Shown: positions 37,259 to 48,600, numbered from the stretch's first letter. The stretch: DNA of 64,000 nucleotides from Flagellimonas pacifica (GCF_900215465.1 NZ_OBEH01000004.1:62001-126000); one strand, 5' to 3'. Translations and numbers: made by a program. Notes: generated by a model from the letters alone, not told the origin.

Positions 37259-38600
37259 ACGTCAATTCTTTTTTAAGTTTTGGTACTTCCAGCCCAATAT
37301 CTCCTGCCCCCATTGTTACCAAAACCCCTGTTTTACAATTATTTATCTCACCTATTAAGTCTGATTTTGAAATCAATTTCTTTTTAGGACCATTAATCTT
37401 ATCCAATAACCATGCTGATGTTACCCCTTCAATGGGTTCTTCCCTTGCTGGATAGATATCCAATAATAAAATGACATCGAATTTTGAAAGACTCGCCGCA
37501 AAATCATCCACAAAGTCTTTTGTTCTTGAAAACAAATGGGGTTGAAAAACAGCGGTCACCAACTCCTTGGGATGCATTTCTTTTATGGCTTGATGCACAG
37601 CGCTTATTTCTGTAGGATGATGTGCATAATCATCTATAAAAACAAAGTCTTTTTCCTTGATTTGATAGGAAAACCTGCGTTGAACGCCTTTAAATGTTCC
37701 TAAAGCTTCGGCTAGGCGGTGGGGTGGGGATCCTATTTGCACCGCCATTGCAAAAGCAGCTAATCCATTGAGCAAATTGTGCCTTCCGGGTTTGTTGAAA
37801 CGAACTTGCTTCAAAACCTCTGAAGGCGTGATTAAATCAAATATGTAGGTACCATGTTCAATTGAAATGTTTTCTATGCTGTAGTCGGAGCCATCTTCTA
37901 TTCCAAAAGTGATCCCGTCAAGCGGCAACCCTTTTCTAACAAAGAGAACTCCGCCTGGTTTTATCTTTTTCGTAAAATCCTTAAAGGATTGTTGCAATTC
38001 CGTATCGGTTCCATAAATATCCAAGTGATCTGCATCCATTGAAGTAATGCAGGCCACGTTGGGCGACAGCTGTAAAAAGGAACGATCAAACTCATCGGCC
38101 TCCACAACGGAGCAATCCGTTCCTTCCAAAACAAAATTGCTGTTGAAATCTTCCGAAATACCTCCTAAAAATGCCGTTAATGGTGTCCCGGTTTCCTTGA
38201 GGATATGTGCCAGAATACAAGATGTGGTAGTTTTACCATGAGTGCCGGCCACCGCAAAACAGAACGTATCTTTTGTGATAATCCCCAGTACTTCAGATCG
38301 CTTTTTTACTTCAAAACCATTGTTTTGGAAAAATTGTAGTTGGGAATGGGATGAAGGTACCGCCGGAGTATAGACTATCAGTGTGTTTTCAGAATTTTTA
38401 AATGATTCAGGAATCAAATCCAAGCTGTCTTTAAAATGGACTGCAATTCCATTTTCAACCAATTCATCTGTAATTGGGCTTTTGGTTTTGTCATAACCCA
38501 TCACTTGTTTTCCAACAAAATTGAAATAGCGCGCCAGAGCAGACATACCTATCCCACCAATACCGATGAAAAAAACGTTATGTATGTCCTTTAGATTCAT
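37248..38600 (-). CDS. murC: UDP-N-acetylmuramate--L-alanine ligase
   Basis: This 450-residue Mur ligase adds L-Ala to UDP-MurNAc in the cytoplasm. The N-terminus has a Rossmann-like [17 protein letters not shown], the ATP-binding motif is [12 protein letters not shown] (about residues 118-129), and the C-terminal domain holds [10 protein letters not shown], a MurC hallmark. The start ATGA overlaps the murG stop by 4 bp. The length is normal. Confidence 0.98.
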   Translation of the reverse strand: MNLKDIHNVFFIGIGGIGMSALARYFNFVGKQVMGYDKTKSPITDELVENGIAVHFKDSLDLIPESFKNSENTLIVYTPAVPSSHSQLQFFQNNGFEVKKRSEVLGIITKDTFCFAVAGTHGKTTTSCILAHILKETGTPLTAFLGGISEDFNSNFVLEGTDCSVVEADEFDRSFLQLSPNVACITSMDADHLDIYGTDTELQQSFKDFTKKIKPGGVLFVRKGLPLDGITFGIEDGSDYSIENISIEHGTYIFDLITPSEVLKQVRFNKPGRHNLLNGLAAFAMAVQIGSPPHRLAEALGTFKGVQRRFSYQIKEKDFVFIDDYAHHPTEISAVHQAIKEMHPKELVTAVFQPHLFSRTKDFVDDFAASLSKFDVILLLDIYPAREEPIEGVTSAWLLDKINGPKKKLISKSDLIGEINNCKTGVLVTMGAGDIGLEVPKLKKELTYAS

Positions 38601-39685
38601 TTTAATAATTTTTCTATTTCGTCAACTATATGCTCTGTGGCTTTTGGCATAGCCATTTTTTTGATATTGTTTCCCAGGGATTCTTGCATTTTTTTAGAAT
38701 TCATTACTTCTAAAAAAACTGCTTCAAACTTTTCGTCAAGTTCACTTTCTTTCAATAGTATAGCCGCATCTTTGGAAACCAATGCTTCGGCATTTTTGGT
38801 TTGATGGTCCTCCGCAACATTGGGTGATGGAATAAACAAAACCGATTTGCCCGCTAAACAGAGTTCAGAAACCGATCCTGCTCCCGCCCTGGATATAATA
38901 ATGTCTGCTGCAACATAAGCACAATCCATTCTATTTAAGAATGCCAGTACTTTTACCGATTCTGAATCATGTTTTTTATACTCATCATAGTATAGTTTTC
39001 CACATTGCCAAATTAACTGCACTCCCTGTGCTTCAAAAAAACCAAGCTCTTTTTCAATCAGTTGATTAATCCTTCTTGCGCCCAAACTTCCGCCTATGAT
39101 CAGAATGGTCTTCTTGCTTGTGTCCAAATCAAAAAACTGTACGGCTTTTTCTCTGCCCACTTTCAGATTCACTAAATCTGATCGTATTGGATTTCCCGTT
39201 TTTACAATTTTTTCTTTTGGAAAAAAACGTTCCATTCCATCATACGCCACACAAATAGCTTCCGCTTTGCCTGCAAGGAGCTTATTTGTAATGCCAGCAT
39301 AGGAGTTCTGCTCTTGAAGCACACAGGGAACACCAACCTTTTCAGCCATTTTTAGTAATGGACCACTTGCAAAGCCTCCGGTACCGATGGCGACATCTGG
39401 CATAAACTGCTTTACTATTTTGCGTGCTCTTATCAAACTACTTATAACTTTAATCGGAAACATTAAATTTTTCAATGTCAGTTTCCGTTGTAATCCACTG
39501 ATCCACAAGCCTTGTATTTTATATCCTGCCTGTGGCACTTTTTCCATTTCCATTTTATCCTTGGCACCCACGAACAAAAACTCCGCTTTTGGGTATCTCT
39601 GCTTTAGCTCATTGGCTATTGCTATTGCCGGATAAATATGTCCTCCCGTTCCTCCTCCAGAAAGTATAAATCTATAATTGCCCAC
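38597..39685 (-). CDS. murG: Lipid II synthase MurG (GlcNAc transferase)
   Basis: This 362-residue GT28 glycosyltransferase adds GlcNAc to lipid I to make lipid II on the inner face of the membrane. The N-terminal [16 protein letters not shown] and the C-terminal [25 protein letters not shown] with EDHQTKNA match family motifs. The start codon is GTG; no nearby in-frame ATG gives a complete N-terminus. It overlaps the ftsW 3' end by 14 bp. Confidence 0.98.
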   Translation of the reverse strand: MGNYRFILSGGGTGGHIYPAIAIANELKQRYPKAEFLFVGAKDKMEMEKVPQAGYKIQGLWISGLQRKLTLKNLMFPIKVISSLIRARKIVKQFMPDVAIGTGGFASGPLLKMAEKVGVPCVLQEQNSYAGITNKLLAGKAEAICVAYDGMERFFPKEKIVKTGNPIRSDLVNLKVGREKAVQFFDLDTSKKTILIIGGSLGARRINQLIEKELGFFEAQGVQLIWQCGKLYYDEYKKHDSESVKVLAFLNRMDCAYVAADIIISRAGAGSVSELCLAGKSVLFIPSPNVAEDHQTKNAEALVSKDAAILLKESELDEKFEAVFLEVMNSKKMQESLGNNIKKMAMPKATEHIVDEIEKLLK

Positions 39686-40880
39686 TCAATACTTCTAAAG
39701 GATTGCTTTCATCTATATCTAGGGATTCCTCCTCTAAATTTTCTTTTTTATTGCTTGCGCTCAACACAATTCCAATAGCCATACAGGTCATCCAAATAGA
39801 TGTTCCTCCCATACTGATCAATGGTAAAGGCTGTCCTGTAACTGGAAACAACTGTACCACTACCGCCATATTGATGAAAGCTTGAAAAACAATGGGCAAG
39901 CCTACACCAATTACCAATAATTTTGAAAAAACCGTCTTTGCCGAATTTGCCACAACCACTATCCGAAACAGCAATAGCAAATAGAAAAACAACAATGCCC
40001 CTCCTCCTAATAGCCCATATTCTTCAATGATGATAGCAAAAATAAAATCGGACGTACTTTGCGACAACATGTTCTTTATTACACTCTTTCCAGCTCCTTT
40101 TCCAACGACTCCGCCTTCGGCAATGGCAATCTTTGCTAAAGTCAATTGGTGTAAATCATCTTTTCCAGCTTTTTCAGGGCTCCAAAAAGTTTCAATTCTC
40201 GATTTCCACGTAGTGGCTCTTTGGCCGGGTATCACTTCTGGAGTTTTGAACAAGACAAAAAGAAACATGCCTGCAAGTACAATTCCTGTTCCCAGAATCG
40301 CGAATAAATATTTTAAGGGGTATCCACCTAAAAAACAGAGTACCAAAACCAAGAAACAGATGATTGCTGCGGTAGAAAAGTTTTCAGGTAAAATCAACAG
40401 TACCACTAATGCCGTTGGCAACCAAAGTGGCAATATGCTTTCTTTAAAGGTTATGGCTATATCCTTGATTTTTGTAAGATACCGGGCAATCCATATCATC
40501 AACACAACCGAAGCCAGGGTAGATGTTTGAAAATTCACCCCAACAAACGGAATCTTAATCCATCGGTTTGCTGTTACTCCTCCTATTTTGGTCTCTACCG
40601 TCAATGTATAAGCCAAGAGAATGAGTACAATAGGCAAGGCAATAATAGAAAGTCCTTTAAAGTAATGTGTAGGTATACGGTGAACCGCATATATGATTCC
40701 GAAGCCCAAAAACAAAAGCACAGCATGCTTAATCAAATGACCAATCGTGGTACCATCATCATTTACATAAACCAGATTGGTACTGGCACTGTACACCGGC
40801 AAAAATGAGAAAAGTGCCAAGAGAGCCACTACACCCCAGATGGCTTTATCACCTTTCAAATTTTTAAATACCGCTAACAT
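39672..40880 (-). CDS. ftsW: Peptidoglycan glycosyltransferase FtsW (SEDS family)
   Basis: This 402-residue protein has about ten predicted membrane helices. It shows the SEDS signature region [25 protein letters not shown] (split across the last loop and helix) and [21 protein letters not shown]. FtsW polymerises lipid II at the septum together with the transpeptidase FtsI, which is encoded upstream in the same operon. It lies 3 bp after murD. The C-terminal tail is cytoplasmic and acidic. Confidence 0.96.
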   Translation of the reverse strand: MLAVFKNLKGDKAIWGVVALLALFSFLPVYSASTNLVYVNDDGTTIGHLIKHAVLLFLGFGIIYAVHRIPTHYFKGLSIIALPIVLILLAYTLTVETKIGGVTANRWIKIPFVGVNFQTSTLASVVLMIWIARYLTKIKDIAITFKESILPLWLPTALVVLLILPENFSTAAIICFLVLVLCFLGGYPLKYLFAILGTGIVLAGMFLFVLFKTPEVIPGQRATTWKSRIETFWSPEKAGKDDLHQLTLAKIAIAEGGVVGKGAGKSVIKNMLSQSTSDFIFAIIIEEYGLLGGGALLFFYLLLLFRIVVVANSAKTVFSKLLVIGVGLPIVFQAFINMAVVVQLFPVTGQPLPLISMGGTSIWMTCMAIGIVLSASNKKENLEEESLDIDESNPLEVLSGQL

Positions 40881-40883
40881 TTT

Positions 40884-42218
40884 TTACAAATTTTTTATGG
40901 CTGCTTTGAATTGATTTCCCCTATCCTCATAGTTTTCAAAAAGATCGAAACTGGCACATGCGGGTGATAACAAAACTGAATCACCCCGTTCTGAAATCTT
41001 ATAGGCCACTTTAACAGCTTCTTCCATAGAATAGGTTTCTACCATTGGCTCTATAACATTACCAAAGGCATCCTTTAACTTGGAATTATCCATTCCCAAA
41101 CAAATAATAGCTTTGACTTTTTCTCGTACAATAGGCATCAACTCTGAATAATCGTTTCCTTTATCCACACCACCAACAATCCAAACAATGGGTTTCTTTA
41201 TCCCATCCAAGGCGTAATAGGTTGCATTTACATTAGTTGCTTTGGAATCGTTGATATATTCCACATGATTAATCTTCAACACCTTTTCCAATCGGTGGGG
41301 AACTCCTTGGAAGTTTTGGATACTTTGACGAATAGTTTCTTTCCTTACATTCACCAAAAGTGCTGCAAGGCTTGCCGCCATAGTATTTTTTACGTTATGT
41401 TGCCCCTCTAGGGCCAAAATATCAGTACTCATTTCCAAGTTTTTATGTTCCATTTTTATTTTAATCGTATCGTTTTCCAGCCAAGCTCCATGCTGTTGCT
41501 TTTCCCTTAAGGAAAAAGGAACCAATTTGGATTGAACTGGGTGTTGTTGCAACCAATCTTGGATCACTTCATCATCAGCATCATAAATCAGGTAATCATT
41601 TTCATCCTGGTTCATTGCTATGCGAAACTTAGAAGTGATGTAGTTTTCAAACTTATAATCATACCGATCCAAATGATCGGGCGTAATATTCGTAAGGATT
41701 GCAACATGTGGTTTGAAATCCACGATACCATCCAATTGAAAACTGCTTATTTCCAGCACGTACTGGTCAAAATCCTGCTCAGCGACCATTTTAGCATAGC
41801 TATCACCAATGTTTCCCGCCATTCCAACGTTTAATCCACCATTTTTCAACACATGGTGTGTTAACATAGTGGTTGTGGTCTTGCCGTTACTTCCCGTAAT
41901 TCCAATTAGCGTTGCATCAGTATATTTTGATGCAAACTCAATCTCTGAAATCACTGGAACTCCCTTTTCAACCAACTTTTTTACAAGTGGTACTTTATCC
42001 GGAATTCCTGGGCTTTTCATAACCACATCAGCATTTAGAATCTTAGATTCTGTATGCTTACCAGACTCCCATTCAATCTCAAAATGTTCAAGAACTTTGC
42101 TGTACTCTTTTTTTATTTCTCCTTTGTCCGAGACAAAGACTTCAAATCCTTTTTGCTGCCCTAATATGGCCGTTCCAACTCCACTTTCTCCACCGCCAAG
42201 AATCACCAAACGTGCCAT
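40884..42218 (-). CDS. murD: UDP-N-acetylmuramoyl-L-alanine--D-glutamate ligase
   Basis: This 444-residue Mur ligase adds D-Glu to UDP-MurNAc-L-Ala. The N-terminal ILGGGESGVGTAILG is the UDP-binding fold, GITGSNGKTTTTMLTH is the ATP loop (about 109-124), and the middle contains NITPDHLDRY and EYINDSKATN, both MurD markers. It directly abuts the mraY stop with no gap. Confidence 0.98.
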   Translation of the reverse strand: MARLVILGGGESGVGTAILGQQKGFEVFVSDKGEIKKEYSKVLEHFEIEWESGKHTESKILNADVVMKSPGIPDKVPLVKKLVEKGVPVISEIEFASKYTDATLIGITGSNGKTTTTMLTHHVLKNGGLNVGMAGNIGDSYAKMVAEQDFDQYVLEISSFQLDGIVDFKPHVAILTNITPDHLDRYDYKFENYITSKFRIAMNQDENDYLIYDADDEVIQDWLQQHPVQSKLVPFSLREKQQHGAWLENDTIKIKMEHKNLEMSTDILALEGQHNVKNTMAASLAALLVNVRKETIRQSIQNFQGVPHRLEKVLKINHVEYINDSKATNVNATYYALDGIKKPIVWIVGGVDKGNDYSELMPIVREKVKAIICLGMDNSKLKDAFGNVIEPMVETYSMEEAVKVAYKISERGDSVLLSPACASFDLFENYEDRGNQFKAAIKNL

Positions 42219-43439
42219 CTACCTCACTTTTAGCGTCACTATACTTATAATGGCGAGCAAAATTCCAATAATCCAAAACCGGGTCACTATTTTGCTCTCG
42301 TGATATAGTTTTTTCTGATAATGATGATGCAATGGTGCCATCAAGAATATTCGTTTGCCCTCTCCATATTTCTTTTTGGTATGCTTGAAATATCCCACTT
42401 GCAGCATCACCGAAAGTGATTCGGCAAAGAAGATTCCACATAAAATGGGAATCAATAATTCTTTTCTTACGATAATGGCGATAACCGCTATTACCCCGCC
42501 AATGGTCAAGCTTCCCGTGTCTCCCATAAATACTTGTGCCGGAAAGGCATTGTACCATAAAAAACCAATCAATGCACCCACAAATGCAGCTATAAAAACC
42601 AACAATTCTCCAACTCTTGGGATATAAAAGATGTCCAGGTAATCTGAAAACTGGATATTTCCCGATACCAATGCAAAGATTCCAAGTGTCAATACAATTA
42701 TTGCCGAAGAACCAGCTGCGAGACCATCAATTCCATCAGTAAGATTTGCGCCATTTGAAACAGCTGTAACAATCAATATAACCACAGGAATAAAGATCAA
42801 CCATGCATATTCTTCCATTCCTTCCCCTGTCCATGAAATCCAATCAGCATAGTTCAGTTCATTACCTTTAAGAAAAGGAACATTGGTCATTACCTCTTTC
42901 ATCTCTTGACCGAATACCTTTTCAACCTTAAAGTTTTCAGTGATTCGAGTGGTATCTTTTTCTTTAATGGTGACCTCAGGGTGAAAATAAAGCGTAGCTC
43001 CTACAATCAACCCCAATACCACTTGCCCCAATATTTTAAATCTTCCTTTTAAACCTTTTTTATCGTTTTTAAAGATTTTAATATAGTCATCGATAAAGCC
43101 AATAATACCCATCCAAATCGTGGTGACAATTAGAAGAATGATATAAATGTTCTTGATATCAGCAAACAGCACCACAGGCAAAAGCGTGGATATTATAATT
43201 ATAAGTCCTCCCATTGTGGGCGTTCCAGCTTTTTGCTGTTGTCCTTCCAGCCCTAAATCACGAATACTTTCCCCAATCTGTTTTTTTTGCAGGAACAGAA
43301 TAATCCGCTTACCGTAGACCATAGCAATCAACAAGGAAAACAAGACCGCCATTCCAGCTCTAAAAGTCTGGAACTGGAACAATGATGCTCCAGGCAATTG
43401 ATATTGTTTCTCTAAAAATTCAAACAAGTAGTATAACAT
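42219..43439 (-). CDS. mraY: Phospho-N-acetylmuramoyl-pentapeptide transferase
   Basis: This 406-residue integral membrane enzyme has about ten helices and makes lipid I from UDP-MurNAc-pentapeptide and undecaprenyl phosphate. The catalytic Asp-rich motifs are visible as GFIDDYIKI and [12 protein letters not shown], with FMGDTGSL further on and a C-terminal [13 protein letters not shown]. An insertion between the first membrane helices and the active site (about residues 160-220), with the segment [20 protein letters not shown], is typical of Bacteroidota MraY. It lies 8 bp after murE. Confidence 0.98.
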   Translation of the reverse strand: MLYYLFEFLEKQYQLPGASLFQFQTFRAGMAVLFSLLIAMVYGKRIILFLQKKQIGESIRDLGLEGQQQKAGTPTMGGLIIIISTLLPVVLFADIKNIYIILLIVTTIWMGIIGFIDDYIKIFKNDKKGLKGRFKILGQVVLGLIVGATLYFHPEVTIKEKDTTRITENFKVEKVFGQEMKEVMTNVPFLKGNELNYADWISWTGEGMEEYAWLIFIPVVILIVTAVSNGANLTDGIDGLAAGSSAIIVLTLGIFALVSGNIQFSDYLDIFYIPRVGELLVFIAAFVGALIGFLWYNAFPAQVFMGDTGSLTIGGVIAVIAIIVRKELLIPILCGIFFAESLSVMLQVGYFKHTKKKYGEGKRIFLMAPLHHHYQKKLYHESKIVTRFWIIGILLAIISIVTLKVR

Positions 43440-43447
43440 GGACTACA

Positions 43448-44911
43448 TTATTTATTTAAGTTGGCCAAGGCCTCTTTTACTTCTTTAAAATCATCAAAAT
43501 CCACCCTTTTCCCATTGGTTTCCTGATAGGTTTCATGCCCCTTTCCTGCCACCAGAATGATATCATTGGCCAAAGCCAATTTGCAAGCTGCTTTTATAGC
43601 CTGCTTTCTATTTTCTATGGACAACACCTTCTTCGTATTCTGGGGTTCCACCCCGGCTTCCATTTCTTCAATAATTACTGAAGGTGATTCCGTTCTTGGG
43701 TTATCTGAGGTAAATATGGCCTGATTGCTCATTTCTGAGGCGATATGACCCATAACCGGACGCTTAGACTTATCACGGTCACCACCACACCCCACTACGG
43801 TGATGACGTTTTCATTTCCAGTCCTCAATGCATTGATGGTAATCAACACATTTTTTAGCGCGTCCGGAGTATGGGCATAATCAACAATTGCCGTTATTTT
43901 TTCTTTTGATATATGATATTGAAACCTGCCATCAACATTTTCCAGTTCACTGATAAGTTTCAGGGTTTCCATTTTTTCCAGCCCCAGAATATCTGCTGTG
44001 GCGTAAATGGCTAGTAAATTATAGGCATTAAAATCTCCTATCAATTTGGACCAAATTTCGTTGTCATCAATTTTCAGCAATTGGCCATCAAACTGCCTTT
44101 CTAAGATTTGCGCCCTATAATCTGCATATGTTTTGAGCGCATAACTAACTTTTCTTGCTTTGGTATTTTGCAACATTACCAAACCATTTTTATCATCAAT
44201 ATTGCTTAAGGCAAATGCAGTTTTTGGAAGGTTATCAAAAAGCTTCTTTTTGGTATCCCGATACTCTGCAAAGCTTTTATGATAATCCAGATGATCATGG
44301 GATAAATTAGTAAATATGGCTCCTTCAAAATGTAATCCTTCAGATCTTTTTTGATGGATACCATGTGAACTCACTTCCATAAAACAATACTCCACCCCTT
44401 CCTCGTTCATTTCTGAAAGATGGCCGTTGATCGTCAACACGTCTGGCGTGGTATGACTGGTTTTATATTCCTTATCATCTACCAAAACCTTAATGGTAGA
44501 AATCAACCCCACCTTAAAACCAGCTTTTTTAAATAGATTATAAAGCAATGTACTTACCGTGGTCTTACCATTGGTGCCAGTGATTCCAACCAACTTTAAA
44601 TTCTTGGAAGGGTTATTATAATAGTTGGCAGCAATAATCGCCAAAGCGCTATGGCTATCCACTACTTTTAAGTAGGTAACTCCATTGACCAATATTTCCG
44701 GAAATTCTTCGCAAACCACAGCTTTGGCCCCAAGTTCTATTGCCTTTTGAATATACTTATGTCCATCAGTAACCAAACCTCTTGTAGCCACAAAAACATC
44801 ATCCATTTCAATTTTTCTAGAATCAAAATGAACGTGGTTTACCATTACATTGGTATCACCGTTTACCGCAGATAACCTAACCCCATACAATATGTCCTTC
44901 AACAACTTCAT
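43448..44911 (-). CDS. murE: UDP-MurNAc-tripeptide synthetase (meso-DAP type)
   Basis: This 487-residue Mur ligase adds the third residue of the stem peptide. GITGTNGKTTVSTLLYNLF is the ATP loop (about residues 108-126), and the C-terminal domain contains SDNPRTESP. The DNPR motif predicts meso-diaminopimelate as substrate, as in Gram-negatives, rather than lysine. The start ATGA overlaps the ftsI stop by 4 bp. Confidence 0.97.
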   Translation of the reverse strand: MKLLKDILYGVRLSAVNGDTNVMVNHVHFDSRKIEMDDVFVATRGLVTDGHKYIQKAIELGAKAVVCEEFPEILVNGVTYLKVVDSHSALAIIAANYYNNPSKNLKLVGITGTNGKTTVSTLLYNLFKKAGFKVGLISTIKVLVDDKEYKTSHTTPDVLTINGHLSEMNEEGVEYCFMEVSSHGIHQKRSEGLHFEGAIFTNLSHDHLDYHKSFAEYRDTKKKLFDNLPKTAFALSNIDDKNGLVMLQNTKARKVSYALKTYADYRAQILERQFDGQLLKIDDNEIWSKLIGDFNAYNLLAIYATADILGLEKMETLKLISELENVDGRFQYHISKEKITAIVDYAHTPDALKNVLITINALRTGNENVITVVGCGGDRDKSKRPVMGHIASEMSNQAIFTSDNPRTESPSVIIEEMEAGVEPQNTKKVLSIENRKQAIKAACKLALANDIILVAGKGHETYQETNGKRVDFDDFKEVKEALANLNK

Positions 44912-46917
44912 GAAAGCTCCAATACTATTTTTTTAACTTGATTGATTTCTGTTCCTTGAACGATGGATTGTTTTTTTACTTTTCCATTACCGTGTACCTC
45001 AACATTAAGTCCAAGATTCTCCAACAATGAAACCGCATCCATTCCGCTCATTCCCTTCACATTGGGAACTGTGGTGTATTTTTTTTGCGCTTGAGCAAAG
45101 TATTGTTCATATTTCTTTTCTAAAACCTCCCCATTCATAGCTTTTCCTTCAACCTCATCCACAGTTGGTGAAGTGGCATAAATTTTTTGCGCCATGGATT
45201 TAAAAACCGGACCAGCCACATCAGCTCCGTAGATACCCAAATCTCTATCCGGTTCATGAATAATCACAATACAGGAATATTTAGGGTTATCTGCTGGAAA
45301 ATATCCTGCAAAAGATGAGATGTATTGCAACTTATCAGGGTCTTTGGCGACATAATTCTTTTGAGCCGTACCCGTTTTGCCAGCCATTGAAAAGTTTTTG
45401 GAGTAAAGTCCATGTCCTGTCCCATAGTCCTTTTCAACAACATCTTTCAAAAGTTGACGTACTTTAAGCATGGTTTCCTTAGAGCAGATGGAGGCGTTGG
45501 CAACTTCTTTATCAAACCTTTTAATGATTTTGTTTCCTTCCTTGACAGCCTTGATCAATCTTGGCTTGACAAACTCTCCATCATTGGCAATGGCATTATA
45601 AAATGCCAAAGTCTGTATTGGAGTTATTGACACCTCATATCCGTGGGACATCCAGCCTAATGAAATTCCCGACCATCCTTCATCCCCAGGGTATCTGATT
45701 ACGGGACTTCCCTCTCCAATAATGGGCAATCCCAATTTTTTATGAAGCCCCATGTTCATTAAGCGATTCACAAATTTTCCCGGCTTTTCCTTATAATTTT
45801 CATGGATTATTTTGGCAAAAGCGGTATTTGAGGAAAGTGCAAAAGCTTTTGCTGCCGAAATTTTACCGTATCCACCCCATTTGGAATCCTTAACCACTCT
45901 ATCATAAATGCGATATCTCCCTTTTTCCGTGTCAATGACCGTACTCGTGTCAATCACTTTATCCTCCAAAGCTGCCACCATGGACATTAATTTGAAAGTG
46001 GAACCTGGCTCATGGGATTCGCCAACAGCGTAGTTCAGCTTTTCATAATACTTTCCCTCAGAGGTTATCCCCAAATTGGAAATGGCCTTGATCTCACCTG
46101 TAGCAGTTTCCATGACCACAACACAGCCATGATCAGCTTTGTATTTCTCCAATTGCCTTAAAAGCTCATGATGGGCAATATCCTGAATACTGATATCGAT
46201 AGTGGATACCACATCCAATCCGTCCTGTGGCTCCACAATATTGTCCAACCCAACTGGTTTCCACTGCCCTTTTGCAATTTTTTGCTTTAGGCGTTTTCCT
46301 TCTTTTCCACGTAGATATTGCTCTCCAAAGGCACCATCAAGTCCAACTCTGGTGTAATAGCCATTTTCATCTACTTTTTCATAACCAATGCTTCGTGCTG
46401 CCATTTTACCCAAAGGGTACTCACGAACAACCCGGTGTGTTTCTATAAAACCGCCTTTGTACGGTCCAAGCTCGAACAATGGAAACTGCTTTATGCGCAC
46501 ATAATCCAGGTAATCCACGTTTCTGGCCACCAATTTGTACCGGTTACCATTTGCCCGTGCTTTTCTGAAGAGTTTCCTGTAATACGAAGAGGGCCGGTCA
46601 AAAAGTCTGCCCAAAGAATCGGAAAGTGCAACTACGTTATTCTGAAAATTATCTTCAGAAACTGTTTTTGCATCAAATCTAATCTCATATTTTGGTACTG
46701 AAGCCGCCAATAAACTACCATCATCCGAATACAGATTTCCCCGATTTGGCTCTATGGTGAACATTTTTTCAGTTTTATTCAATGCCAACTCCTTGTAATC
46801 CTCACCTTTGATCATTTGAATATCCACCAACTTGACCACCACACAAATGGAAAAAACAACTAGACAACCCGCCACCAGGTACAGTCTATTCATGATATTT
46901 TTTTCCGCAATTGCCAT
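44908..46917 (-). CDS. ftsI: Division-specific penicillin-binding protein FtsI/PBP3 with PASTA domain
   Basis: This 669-residue class B PBP has one N-terminal membrane helix (about 8-30), a dimerisation/pedestal region, and the transpeptidase domain with SxxK as EPGSTFKLMS, SxN as SSNTAF and KTG as AGKTGTAQK. The C-terminus (about 612-665, VPNVKGMSGMDAVSLLENLG) is a PASTA repeat. It crosslinks septal peptidoglycan with FtsW. The start overlaps the ftsL stop by one base as TAATG, so translation is coupled. Unlike E. coli FtsI it carries the PASTA tail, which is usual in this phylum. Confidence 0.97.
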   Translation of the reverse strand: MAIAEKNIMNRLYLVAGCLVVFSICVVVKLVDIQMIKGEDYKELALNKTEKMFTIEPNRGNLYSDDGSLLAASVPKYEIRFDAKTVSEDNFQNNVVALSDSLGRLFDRPSSYYRKLFRKARANGNRYKLVARNVDYLDYVRIKQFPLFELGPYKGGFIETHRVVREYPLGKMAARSIGYEKVDENGYYTRVGLDGAFGEQYLRGKEGKRLKQKIAKGQWKPVGLDNIVEPQDGLDVVSTIDISIQDIAHHELLRQLEKYKADHGCVVVMETATGEIKAISNLGITSEGKYYEKLNYAVGESHEPGSTFKLMSMVAALEDKVIDTSTVIDTEKGRYRIYDRVVKDSKWGGYGKISAAKAFALSSNTAFAKIIHENYKEKPGKFVNRLMNMGLHKKLGLPIIGEGSPVIRYPGDEGWSGISLGWMSHGYEVSITPIQTLAFYNAIANDGEFVKPRLIKAVKEGNKIIKRFDKEVANASICSKETMLKVRQLLKDVVEKDYGTGHGLYSKNFSMAGKTGTAQKNYVAKDPDKLQYISSFAGYFPADNPKYSCIVIIHEPDRDLGIYGADVAGPVFKSMAQKIYATSPTVDEVEGKAMNGEVLEKKYEQYFAQAQKKYTTVPNVKGMSGMDAVSLLENLGLNVEVHGNGKVKKQSIVQGTEINQVKKIVLELS

Positions 46918-47240
46918 TACTTGCTAGATTTCACTTTGATTTTATATGGTGGATTTTTTGACGGCAAAAGCCCTTCAACAGCCACTGATTCCCTTAAAGA
47001 TGATTCCAATTTTAATTGTTGAACGGTTGACCTGTATTCAAAGAATTCACTTTTAAGCTTTCTTACTTCCTCACTAAGGGCAGCAATCTCATGCACTTTT
47101 TTATCCGCTCTGTGACTACTGGATATCATCATTGCCGCCAAGAAGGAGGCAAACAGCAAGAACATCCAGTTTTTGGGAGCATCACCACTCACCAAAAACT
47201 TTCCCTTTAATATGTCCAGCAATCCTTTTCTCATTTTCAT
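46917..47240 (-). CDS. ftsL: FtsL-like cell division protein
   Basis: This 107-residue protein has one membrane helix (about 24-40, WMFLLFASFLAAMMISS) followed by a predicted coiled coil (HEIAALSEEVRKLKSEFFEYRSTVQQLK) facing the periplasm. That topology and the position between rsmH and ftsI match FtsL, which joins FtsB/FtsQ in the divisome. Sequence identity across phyla is low, so the call rests on size, topology and place. Confidence 0.85.
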   Translation of the reverse strand: MKMRKGLLDILKGKFLVSGDAPKNWMFLLFASFLAAMMISSSHRADKKVHEIAALSEEVRKLKSEFFEYRSTVQQLKLESSLRESVAVEGLLPSKNPPYKIKVKSSK

Positions 47241-47249
47241 CCTTATTTT

Positions 47250-48152
47250 CTAAATCCGTTCAGCAATACGGAGTTTTGCACTTCTTGCCCTATTGTTCCT
47301 TGCAATTTCTTCTGCTGATGGCACTATTAATCCCCCTACTTTTTTTAGTGGAACATTTATGTTCCCATAAAAGTCCTTTTCGGGCTCACCTTCAAACTTG
47401 CCGGCCCGGATAAATCGTTTTACCAATCGATCCTCCAAAGAATGATAACTAATCAGACTCAATCTCCCTTCCTTATCCAAAACCTCCGGCGTTTGCATCA
47501 AAAACTCCTTTAGAACTTCAATTTCTTGGTTGACCTCAATTCGGATAGCCTGATAAATCTGCGCCAAAATCTTGTTCTCTTTCATTTTGGGTAAAAACCG
47601 TTTTAAAATCGACTTAAGCTGATCAGTGGTTTTAATTGGAGCCTGTGACCTTACCTCAACAATAGTTTTGGCCATGGCATTTGCATTGCGCAATTCACCA
47701 TATTGAAACAAAACCGATGACAAAGCTTCCTGGGAATATGAATTCACCACCTCAAAGGCCGACAACTCGCTGCTTTTATTCATCCGCATATCCAGATTCG
47801 CATTGAAACGAATAGAGAAACCACGTTCCGCCTTATCAAACTGATGGGAAGAAACTCCAAAATCTGCCAAGATTCCATCAACTTTCCGAATGCCATAGAA
47901 CTTTAAAAACTGTTTGAGGAACTGAAAATTTTGATTGATCAACTGAAACCGGTCATCGTCAATGGTATTGGCCAGAGCATCCTCATCTTGATCAAATGCA
48001 AACAATTTCCCATCCTCACCCAACCTTTTCAATATCTCTTTGGAATGTCCCCCGCCACCAAAGGTGACATCTACATACACCCCATTTTTCTTTATATTCA
48101 ATCCGTCCACTGATTCTTGCAGCAGCACCGGATTATGGTACTCCCTACTCAT
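47250..48152 (-). CDS. rsmH: 16S rRNA (cytosine-1402-N4) methyltransferase
   Basis: With the ATG at 48152 the protein has 300 residues and begins SREYHNPVLL, as in orthologues. A TTG nine bases upstream would add three residues and is less likely. The SAM-binding motif is FGGGGHSKEIL, followed by GILADFGVSSHQFD and RLSLISYHSLEDRLVKRF, which are all family markers. It methylates C1402 of 16S rRNA. The ATG lies inside the mraZ stop region (8-bp overlap), suggesting coupling. Confidence 0.97.
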   Translation of the reverse strand: MSREYHNPVLLQESVDGLNIKKNGVYVDVTFGGGGHSKEILKRLGEDGKLFAFDQDEDALANTIDDDRFQLINQNFQFLKQFLKFYGIRKVDGILADFGVSSHQFDKAERGFSIRFNANLDMRMNKSSELSAFEVVNSYSQEALSSVLFQYGELRNANAMAKTIVEVRSQAPIKTTDQLKSILKRFLPKMKENKILAQIYQAIRIEVNQEIEVLKEFLMQTPEVLDKEGRLSLISYHSLEDRLVKRFIRAGKFEGEPEKDFYGNINVPLKKVGGLIVPSAEEIARNNRARSAKLRIAERI

Positions 48153-48600
48153 CGTCAGCAAAAATCTCTTCCGCTAGATCAGCATAATCCTTCTCCCCTT
48201 CTGCCAAGACCTTTTCGTACTTATCCTTGTTCCAAATCTCTATCTTATCAAAAACGGCGTTCAACACCACTTCTTTTCCAATTTCAGCATGTTCCACTAG
48301 ATTTTTGGGTATCTGCAACCTTCCTGTATCCCCATCAATCGCAACTTCTTTCATTCCCGCAACAAAATTCCTTACAAAAGCATCATACTTTCTATTAATC
48401 TTGCTTTTCTTCATAACCTTCTGCATCAATACATCAAACTCGCTCTTGGGATAAAGCTCTAGACACTGTTGAAAAACAGAACGCTTTATCACAAAACCAT
48501 CCTTTAAAACAGGCAACAGCTGATTCTTCAGGGAAATGGGTAAAATCACCCTCCCTTTTGTATCAGCTTTACAGTCATGTTGTCCTATGATATGGGTCAC
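48145..48600 (-). CDS. mraZ: Transcriptional regulator MraZ
   Basis: This 151-residue protein has two AbrB-like MraZ domains, each with the DxxGR motif: DTKGRVILP (about 13-21) and DTGRLQIP (about 95-102). MraZ proteins form rings and bind repeated boxes upstream of their own operon to control the dcw cluster. A suitable box array lies just upstream here. It is the first gene of the operon and ends in acidic FADDE. Confidence 0.97.
   Translation of the reverse strand: MTHIIGQHDCKADTKGRVILPISLKNQLLPVLKDGFVIKRSVFQQCLELYPKSEFDVLMQKVMKKSKINRKYDAFVRNFVAGMKEVAIDGDTGRLQIPKNLVEHAEIGKEVVLNAVFDKIEIWNKDKYEKVLAEGEKDYADLAEEIFADDE

Noticed and set aside
48153..48161. TTG start for rsmH
   Set aside because: The ATG at 48152 gives the conserved SREYHNP N-terminus and overlaps the mraZ stop.
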